Shown here in pieces: positions 58,448 to 64,000 of a stretch of DNA of 64,000 bases; positions within the stretch are counted from its first letter, which is position 1, and every line of letters starts with the position of its first letter. The translations under genes were made by a program, and so were the position numbers. Below the pieces are notes generated by a model. It was given only the letters and a program-made list of their open reading frames with translations. It ran no database searches and was not told where the DNA came from. The DNA comes from Io17-Chloro-G2 sp034420695 (GTDB taxonomy: Bacteria > Chloroflexota > Dehalococcoidia > Lucifugimonadales > UBA3495). The stretch spans positions 1 through 64,000 of the forward strand of contig DAOULB010000015.1 of NCBI GenBank assembly GCA_034420695.1. The letters run 5' to 3'.

Positions 58448-58936
58448 TTAACCGGCCTCTTCGATGCACTGTTGCAGCAGCCCCAGGGCAGCCTCGGCGA
58501 AGGCCCACATGTTGGCTTCCCGGTCCGTGCTTCCTGTTTCGAGGGTCATCGACTTTTCCACCGGCCCCGAAACCGCGAAACAGGCATGGCCTGCCGAATC
58601 GCCGTAGCGGTTCCCTGTCGGGCCGCTGGCTCCGGTCTCGCTCAAGGCCCAAGTGGTCTCCAGCTTCTCCCGGACCGTCCGGGCATTGAGCAACGCATAG
58701 GGCTCGGAGCTGGCCCGCAGCCCTTCCATGGCGCTGTCTGGCACGTCCAGCAGTCCCTTTTGGGCCACCCTGGTGTAGCAAACGGCAGCTCCCCGGAAAT
58801 AGGCCGAAGCTCCCGGCACCGACACCAAGCAGGCGGATATAAGGCCGGCGCAGGACGACTCTGTCAACGCCAGCGTATCCTGGCGCTGCTTCAAGAGTTC
58901 GCCGACCGAGGCTGCCAGCGGGTTCAAGTCCGGCAT
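58448..58936 (-). CDS. CinA C-terminal domain (NMN amidohydrolase-like)
   Basis: A 162-residue stand-alone CinA C-terminal domain (PncC-like), deamidating nicotinamide mononucleotide in pyridine-nucleotide recycling. Seen: TLALTESSCAGLISACLVSV (PncC ESxTGG-like motif), SAYFRGAAVCYTRVAQKGLL, and TWALSETGASGPTGNRYGDS (the GxAGP-type loop). ESSCAG in place of the usual ESCTGG is a variant. GGAGAG precedes ATG 58936; an ATG 12 codons upstream is possible. Probably co-transcribed with ridA-like 57944. Confidence 0.88.
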   Translation of the reverse strand: MPDLNPLAASVGELLKQRQDTLALTESSCAGLISACLVSVPGASAYFRGAAVCYTRVAQKGLLDVPDSAMEGLRASSEPYALLNARTVREKLETTWALSETGASGPTGNRYGDSAGHACFAVSGPVEKSMTLETGSTDREANMWAFAEAALGLLQQCIEEAG

Positions 58937-59074
58937 AGTTCTCTCCTGTCCGTTGGTGGTTGGGATGTTCAATTCTCGTTGTATTCTACTCCATTGGCGC
59001 CGCTTCTTGGCGCTGCTTCCAGCTCACTTGCCTCGCCTTTTCCCGGCAGTGGAGCAATATACGGCCTGCCGTGC

Positions 59075-60187
59075 CTATCCGGTCACCCTTCGCAGGAAGG
59101 CCAGAGCGTTCCCTCCCACCAGCTTCTTGATATCGGTGTCAGAATAGCCTCGGGTTATGAGGCCCCTGATTATGTTCTTGCCGTCGGCCGGCGATTCCAG
59201 CCCGTTGAGGTAGGGAGCGGGCAGTTGTTCCGGGTCTCTTCCCAGCATCACACGGTGAAAGGCCGCGTGATCACCGATAGTTGTGTCGGTGCCTATTCCC
59301 ACCTGGTCCACCCCCGCCAGCTTCACCATGTAGTCATAGTGGTCCAGCACGCATTCGATGTCCTGTTCAGGGTCGGCGCTCAGCGAGTTGGGCACTGCGG
59401 TAATAGCAATGATCCCGCCCTTGGCAGCGCAGGCGGCCAGTTCCTCGTCCTTTCGGGTCCGGTAGCTGGGCCAAAGGGTATAGGAAGCGTTGTGGCTGAA
59501 TGCAATCGGGGCTTGTGAAAAGTGAATGGCGTCCATGGCTGTGCGGAAAGAGGCGTGGGACACATCAATCGCTATGCCCAGTTGGTTCATCCGGCCAACC
59601 ACTTCTAATCCGAACTCGCTCAGGCCGCCGTCGTTTCGCTCATTCATGCCGTCGCCAATGAAATTCTTGCGGTTGTAGGTGAGGCCGGCCATTCGTACTC
59701 CCATTCCATGGAATACGTCCACGTATTCCAAGTTGCTGCCGATGGCAAGGTGCTCCAAGGTTGGCAGAAAGCCCAGCTTTCCCCGCTGCTTGGCTGCTTC
59801 TATCTGGCCGGCGTTCATCACAGGTTCCGCCTTGCCGCTTTGGGCCATGTCGGACAGCATCAACGCCACCTCCATCTGGAGGTCCTCGAACCGGGTGAAC
59901 GACATGTCGTGGGTGTTTACGTAGCCCCGGAAGGTGTTGGCCGTGGCCACGGCGGTCCACCCGCCCTCCTTGGCCGCCTCATAGCCCCAGGTGTACTTGT
60001 TGCCCCGCAGGAACTCGACCAGCTTCGTCATATCCTCTGGGCATACGAAGGGGTGCTGGTGGAGGTCGACCATTATCGACTCCTCAAGCAGCCGTTCGAA
60101 CCTGGCTTCCTGGCCGGTGTCCAATGGGACAACCATCGAGTGCACCCGCCCTATCTGTTTCGCCAACCTTATTTCACTAAGGGTCAT
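59075..60187 (-). CDS. Membrane-dipeptidase-family (M19) peptidase
   Basis: A 370-residue zinc TIM-barrel dipeptidase (peptidase M19). Seen: VDLHQHPF (metal His-x-His at the start of the barrel), YVNTHDMSFTRFEDL, VFHGMGVRMAGLTYNRKNFI, AIDVSHASFRTAMDAI with catalytic His, APIAFSHNASYTLWPSYRTR with metal His, and VGIGTDTTIGDH. It hydrolyses dipeptides or other small amide substrates such as beta-lactams or D-amino-acid conjugates; no signal peptide is present, so it acts in the cytosol. GCAGGAGACTC precedes the ATG. Confidence 0.92.
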   Translation of the reverse strand: MTLSEIRLAKQIGRVHSMVVPLDTGQEARFERLLEESIMVDLHQHPFVCPEDMTKLVEFLRGNKYTWGYEAAKEGGWTAVATANTFRGYVNTHDMSFTRFEDLQMEVALMLSDMAQSGKAEPVMNAGQIEAAKQRGKLGFLPTLEHLAIGSNLEYVDVFHGMGVRMAGLTYNRKNFIGDGMNERNDGGLSEFGLEVVGRMNQLGIAIDVSHASFRTAMDAIHFSQAPIAFSHNASYTLWPSYRTRKDEELAACAAKGGIIAITAVPNSLSADPEQDIECVLDHYDYMVKLAGVDQVGIGTDTTIGDHAAFHRVMLGRDPEQLPAPYLNGLESPADGKNIIRGLITRGYSDTDIKKLVGGNALAFLRRVTG

Positions 60188-60248
60188 TGCGAGTCTCCTG
60201 CCTTCATGCCTGGCTGTGAACCTTCCGGGGGCCTGGCCTGTACAGGCC

Positions 60249-60578
60249 CTACTTGGGCGGCAGGCTCTTGGCGAAAGCCAGCCCCCGATTCAGCCACCGT
60301 TTCAGGCCGTCCTTCCCTGGTGTGCCCACGGCTCCCACCAGAACAAATCCCTTCATGGGCCGTCCGGTAATGTCCATCGGCCGTGCCCCCTCCAAGGCCA
60401 ATGCTTCATCGTAGGCCTGCGGGCCGACCCTCACCATCAGGTCGTCCTTGGCTACTCCGCAGCACATGTTGCCGCTCACCATGAAGCAGACCCCGCCAAA
60501 CATCTTCCTTTCGCTCAGGGCGGGCTGTCCTTCCAATAAAGCGCGGACTCGAACTGCCAGTTCTTCGTTGTAGGCCAC
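60249..60578 (-). CDS. TfoX N-terminal domain protein
   Basis: A 109-residue TfoX-N (Sxy-like) protein: RVRALLEGQPALSERKMFGG, VCFMVSGNMCCGVAKDDLMV, RPMDITGRPMKGFVLVGA, and a C-terminal WLNRGLAFAKSLPPK. Sxy/TfoX regulates competence in gamma-proteobacteria; stand-alone TfoX-N proteins in other phyla have no established role. GTG 60578 is preceded by AAGGAGACAGACAG, which decides the start over an ATG 47 codons upstream. Confidence 0.88.
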   Translation of the reverse strand: MAYNEELAVRVRALLEGQPALSERKMFGGVCFMVSGNMCCGVAKDDLMVRVGPQAYDEALALEGARPMDITGRPMKGFVLVGAVGTPGKDGLKRWLNRGLAFAKSLPPK

Positions 60579-60773
60579 CTGTCTGTCTCCTTGGCCTGAG
60601 CCCGGCCGGAGAATTGCTGCCGGGCCTGGAATTCTTTGATTATATACGGGGCCTGGCCAAGTTCCGGGCTTCAAGTCCACATTGCGTTCAATTCCAGCCT
60701 CTGTCAAAATGGACTCCACCCCACCAATCCATGACTATGCCGGTTCCTGGCGTTTCTGAAAGGAGACCCGCCT

Positions 60774-61748
60774 ATGGACGAGCAGTTTGTTGTATTCCAC
60801 GAAAAGCCCGAAGCCCGCTGTCTCATCGCCGGCTGGCGGCGGCAGTGGTCCGACGGAGGCGGAATCTCCAGCGGGCTGCCCCGTTACCTCATTGATAAGC
60901 TGAAAGCCAGAGAGATAGGGGAGCTTGGCGAGGAAGTTTCCAAACTTTGCTTCCCCTTTCAGGTCCCCGGCACCCACGATGCCTACCGGCCCCGGGTTGT
61001 GTATCAAGACGGTCTGCCCGTCCGGGACATGCACCGGCGCAACCGCTTTTATGACGGGGGGAACGGGCTAATTATATTCCTTGGCGAAGAGCCTTGGTTC
61101 AGGGTGGACGTGTACGGCCAAGCCTTCTGCCAAGCAGTGCGAGAGCTTGGTATTACCAGGGCGGTGGCGGTAGAGGGCTACAACGGCGCAGCCCCGCCGG
61201 AACTGGAACGCAACATCAGCTGCACTTTCAGCCAGCCCCGGATGAAAGAGGAGCTGGAGGGCTATGGCCTGCGGTTTTCCAGCTACGGCAGCCGAACCAG
61301 GAACGGTCCGACCATCGGCATGGCCCTGATCACCATTGCTCACGATGAATTCCCCGACCTTGAGATGCTCAGACTGGGGGCAATGGCTCCCATGTTCCCC
61401 TTCTACAGCCGTAAGAATGACCCCGTTGGTATCTCCCGGGACCACCGGGCCTTTTACGACATAATGAAGAGGTTGAAGGCTATGTTCAAGCTGGATATAG
61501 ACCTGACCGAACTGATGACTCTGGGAGAGTCGGAATCAGAACAACTCCGGCAGACCCTCGAACGCATCAGCGAGAATAGCCCGGAGGCCAAGCAGATTAT
61601 CGAACGGGTCAGGTCTGAGTATGAACTCCTGACCTTTGAAGAAGCGGTTGAATTGGACCCCGCCTTGGACCGGACCTTGCAGGATATCCTGCAGAACATG
61701 CCGGATGTGCCCAGCGACCCTGATGATCCCGATTCCCGGGAGATTTGA
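60774..61748 (+). CDS. PAC2-family protein
   Basis: A 324-residue PAC2 (proteasome assembly chaperone 2) family protein. Seen: ARCLIAGWRRQWSDGGGISS (PAC2 AGWxxxxDGG start), LGEEVSKLCFPFQVPG, IFLGEEPWFRVDVYGQAFCQ, LGITRAVAVEGYNGAAPP, PTIGMALITIAHDEFPDLE, and a helical C-terminal ~80 residues (MKRLKAMFKLDIDLTELMTL) ending in Asp/Pro-rich residues. The family is common in Actinomycetota, Chloroflexota and archaea and is thought to be a chaperone-like fold; no proteasome genes are adjacent. GAAAGGAGACC precedes the ATG. Convergent with the membrane-fusion gene. Confidence 0.85.
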   Translation: MDEQFVVFHEKPEARCLIAGWRRQWSDGGGISSGLPRYLIDKLKAREIGELGEEVSKLCFPFQVPGTHDAYRPRVVYQDGLPVRDMHRRNRFYDGGNGLIIFLGEEPWFRVDVYGQAFCQAVRELGITRAVAVEGYNGAAPPELERNISCTFSQPRMKEELEGYGLRFSSYGSRTRNGPTIGMALITIAHDEFPDLEMLRLGAMAPMFPFYSRKNDPVGISRDHRAFYDIMKRLKAMFKLDIDLTELMTLGESESEQLRQTLERISENSPEAKQIIERVRSEYELLTFEEAVELDPALDRTLQDILQNMPDVPSDPDDPDSREI

Positions 61749-61772
61749 CTGGGCGCAGCTTGCGGATGCCCC

Positions 61773-63914
61773 TCAGCTGCCGGCTGCGATGGTCAGAGAG
61801 ACCTTGGTCAGCTTCAACGGGATGTCCACGTTCCGGGGAATGGGCACCGACACCACCACTGGAAACGTCAATACGCCCCGCTCGGTCTTGGGGGCCACCG
61901 CTACTTCGGATACTCGCCCGCTTAGAGGGCTACCCGCAAGGCTGTCGATTATCACCCTGGCTTCGGCCCCTTTATTGACCTTTTGAATGACCGAGGCGTT
62001 CACCAACCCGTGCACCTCCACCATCCGGGGGTCCACCAGCGAGAAAATCCGGGACTCGTCCGATACCCTCTCCTCTGGTTCGGCGTTCACCAAGGAAACT
62101 ACCCCGTCGAAGGGCGCCTTGATCGATGTCTCCTCCAAGTCCTTTAGAGCCTCATCCGCCGCCGCCTGGGCCAAGGATATCTCGGCTTTCAGCGCTGCCT
62201 CCCTCAAGCTGTCGGGGCCCTGTTCCAATTCCGCCAAGTCCTTCTCTGCGTTGGCCAGTTCCTGTTGCGCAAGCTCCACTTCCTTTTGGACCAAGGCCAG
62301 TTCCAATCGCTCCTGGCTGCTCTCCAAGGAAGCAAGTCGGCGCTCCGCCTGCTCCAGTGCTGTGGCGGCGGCGGCGGCTGTACTCTCCAGCACCGCCCGT
62401 TGCAACGGGTCGGGACCTGTGGACAGGCGTGCAATCTCTCTTTCCACTGCGGCTAGATTTTTCGTTGATACATTAACCTTGGACTCCAATGCAGCTAATT
62501 CCAGCGGGTCAGGCCCTTCCTCCAGTTTGGCTAGGTCCCTCTGTGCTTGATCCAAGGCGGCTTGAGCAGCTCCAACCCGGGCCTGCAACTGCTGCAATAC
62601 CAGCTCGCCCCGGCTTTTTGCCGCTTCCAGGCCGCTTTGGTCACCCTGCAATATGGTCAGTTCCCTCTCGGCGATGTCCAAGTTCGCCTGTGCCGATACA
62701 ATGCTGGCCTTCAGTTGCTGGCAGCGTTGCACCAAGAGGTCTGGTCCTTGTTCCTGGCATCGGCGCCCGCCTGAACTGATGGTCAACTGCCTTCCGACGT
62801 TCAACGCCGTCTCCAATCTATCCTCGGCTTGGGATACGAACTGGTGCAACTCTTCCAAGCGGGCTTCCGTGTCCGGGGTGGGGGTTGGGAGGTTGTTAAT
62901 CATGAATACATACGACTCCAAGGCATCCTCGGCATCCTTCAAGTCTCTCCTCAAGTCGGCTAGAGACAGGTCTATCAACGCCGACTGGGCCCCGGAGTCA
63001 TTTTCGAAGTCTTCCAGGGCATCCTCCGCCTGTCTCAAAGCCTGGTAGGCGCTGGTCCTGACCTGAATGGCGTTGGCCAAGTCGGCGGCATGGGCTGGGA
63101 CGTGGGCGGCCAAAGCATCCAATGCCCCCTTTAGGACTAATTCGGCATCTGCCGTCGATTGCCTGGCCCCCGCGACTTGAAGCTCATGTCTCCGCTGGAA
63201 GTCCTCCAAGGCTTCCTTGGCTTTGTCCAAGGCTGCTTCGGCGTTTGCCCGGTTGTCCAGTGCCTGGGCCAGTGCCCGGTCGTGATTCGCTTGGAAGTCC
63301 TCCAAGCCCTCTTGCGCCCGGTCCACTCCGAGGTCAGCGGCAGCCACAGCTCGACTCGCCTCGGTGAGTTTGGCTTCCAGTTCCATGCTGAAGTCGTCTT
63401 GGCGCGTTTGAGCCCGATCCAGTTGAAGCTCCGCTTGGGCTGCTGCGCGCCCGGCCAACGCCAGCCGTCGCCGGTGGTCTCTTTGAAAGTCCTCCAATTG
63501 GTCCCTGGCGCTGTCCAATGCCACGTCCCGTTGGGCTACCCGGCGGCTGAACTCGGCTACCGTTATTGCGTCCAGGACTGCCAGGGTTTTCCCCACCTCG
63601 ACCTCTTGACCCTCTCTGGCCAACACCTGTCCAATCCGGCCCGGTACGCCGAACTTGAGCTCCTCTCGCTTGGGGAATACCAGCTTGCCTTCCACGGTAA
63701 TCCACCCTTCTCCCGTATCTTCTCCTCCGGTCTGGACCAAAGCCCTGCCCTGCCCAGGCCCCATGGAGTCTGCCCCATCGCTTCTGTCAAAGAAGTCGCA
63801 ACCCGCTATGGCTATAGCCAGGGTTGCAGCCAAGGCCAGCGGCCACAGTTTGGCGCTGCAGGTGAAGAACCCAATTTGCCCAAGAGTTCGACTAAGAGGA
63901 CGTGGTCTGTTCAT
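61773..63914 (-). CDS. Long-coil membrane-fusion lipoprotein (HlyD/MacA family)
   Basis: A 713-residue efflux adaptor-type protein. Signal peptide with perfect lipobox IAGC (C39) followed by a Gly/Asp-rich linker. A lipoyl/barrel-sandwich half (LKFGVPGRIGQVLAREGQEV, ~90-115), then ~430 residues of heptad-rich coil with repeated AL(E/D)DFQ-x-x-H units (LEDFQRDH, LEDFQANHDR, LEDFQRRHELQ, LEDFENDSG), and the second lipoyl half SIKAPFDGVVSLVNAEPEER. A beta-barrel domain closes the protein (VEVHGLVNASVIQKVNKGAE). The coil is several times longer than in MacA, and Cys appear in it (GGRRCQEQ, VQRCQQ). It probably bridges an ABC exporter to the outer layer. The stop codon of an upstream frame abuts its ATG. 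Confidence 0.88.
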   Translation of the reverse strand: MNRPRPLSRTLGQIGFFTCSAKLWPLALAATLAIAIAGCDFFDRSDGADSMGPGQGRALVQTGGEDTGEGWITVEGKLVFPKREELKFGVPGRIGQVLAREGQEVEVGKTLAVLDAITVAEFSRRVAQRDVALDSARDQLEDFQRDHRRRLALAGRAAAQAELQLDRAQTRQDDFSMELEAKLTEASRAVAAADLGVDRAQEGLEDFQANHDRALAQALDNRANAEAALDKAKEALEDFQRRHELQVAGARQSTADAELVLKGALDALAAHVPAHAADLANAIQVRTSAYQALRQAEDALEDFENDSGAQSALIDLSLADLRRDLKDAEDALESYVFMINNLPTPTPDTEARLEELHQFVSQAEDRLETALNVGRQLTISSGGRRCQEQGPDLLVQRCQQLKASIVSAQANLDIAERELTILQGDQSGLEAAKSRGELVLQQLQARVGAAQAALDQAQRDLAKLEEGPDPLELAALESKVNVSTKNLAAVEREIARLSTGPDPLQRAVLESTAAAAATALEQAERRLASLESSQERLELALVQKEVELAQQELANAEKDLAELEQGPDSLREAALKAEISLAQAAADEALKDLEETSIKAPFDGVVSLVNAEPEERVSDESRIFSLVDPRMVEVHGLVNASVIQKVNKGAEARVIIDSLAGSPLSGRVSEVAVAPKTERGVLTFPVVVSVPIPRNVDIPLKLTKVSLTIAAGS

Positions 63915-64000
63915 TCATGTACCTGGTAGCTGGATTGATGGTGTCACCGCCGAAAGATCAACCGGCTTGGCTGTGCCGGAGCAAGGGAATCCTTCCAAGG
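63915..64000 (-). CDS. Possible 3' end of an upstream gene (partial)
   Basis: Reading leftward from the window edge, one frame is open for 27 codons and ends in TGA directly abutting the ATG of the membrane-fusion gene (TGAATG). Such an abutment suggests operonic coupling, and permease genes often accompany adaptor genes. The visible residues (ending TPSIQLPGT) match no family, so identity is unknown. Confidence 0.3.
   Translation of the reverse strand, partial: LEGFPCSGTAKPVDLSAVTPSIQLPGT

Noticed and set aside
58028..59518. 496-aa open frame opposite ridA and cinA-like genes
   Set aside because: Covers two well-supported genes on the other strand and has no recognisable domain.

Overview
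The window is a GC-rich, densely packed bacterial chromosome segment with frequent TTG and GTG starts. Several features fit an uncultured marine Chloroflexota such as the SAR202/Dehalococcoidia groups: a PAC2-family protein, a thiolase/DUF35 pair, a split transketolase, carboxymuconolactone-decarboxylase and epoxide-hydrolase genes, a PhnZ-like HD oxygenase, and cohesin/dockerin and PPC surface modules. This assignment is inferred from gene content; no rRNA is present to confirm it. Three tRNA genes (Pro-CGG, Gly-CCC, Thr-CGT) and one ribosomal protein gene (rpsU) are present.

Positions 1-27.7 kb are mostly housekeeping. They hold a partial HMG-CoA-lyase-like gene, GYD protein, thiD, a Uma2 nuclease, ileS, fpg, small enzymes, sbcC, ffh, an alkA/thpR/mug operon, an amidohydrolase, a two-subunit transketolase, proB/proA, mfd, a TlpA-like lipoprotein, tRNA-Pro, a crotonase and rpsU. 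DNA repair is strongly represented (fpg, sbcC, alkA, mug, mfd).

Positions 27.8-32.5 kb carry the most striking locus. A consensus-like promoter is overlaid by a perfect 12-bp palindrome. It precedes a secreted ~1180-residue protein (eight PPC-like repeats, then a cohesin-like domain, then a two-loop dockerin) and a membrane-anchored protein with its own cohesin-like domain, closed by a strong terminator. Together they look like a compact, self-contained cohesin-dockerin surface-display module.

Positions 32.5-35.6 kb form a small island. The 3' half of tRNA-Gly(CCC) is duplicated at its left edge, and the intact tRNA forms its right edge. Inside are a PuuE-type deacetylase/allantoinase and an IS3-family element whose transposase is broken by TGG->TAG at a conserved Trp.

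Positions 35.7-48.4 kb hold catabolic genes (epoxide hydrolase, CMD, DUF35 plus thiolase), a HAD protein, tRNA-Thr, a LolD/MacB-type ABC exporter with a giant FtsX permease, a serpin C-terminal remnant, a fibronectin-like surface protein with a Thr/Pro/Asp tail, an APH-like kinase and an IS110 transposase remnant. Positions 48.3-64 kb hold the PhnZ-like HD protein, a PIN-domain gene coupled to an unknown partner, a small HTH gene pair, a PgdA-type deacetylase, a GMC oxidoreductase, a SirB1-like protein, two methyltransferases, RidA, CinA-C, an M19 dipeptidase, TfoX-N, PAC2 and a very long membrane-fusion lipoprotein. Several 300-800 bp gene-poor stretches at 44-53 kb, with insertion-sequence and gene remnants, mark this as the more plastic part of the window.
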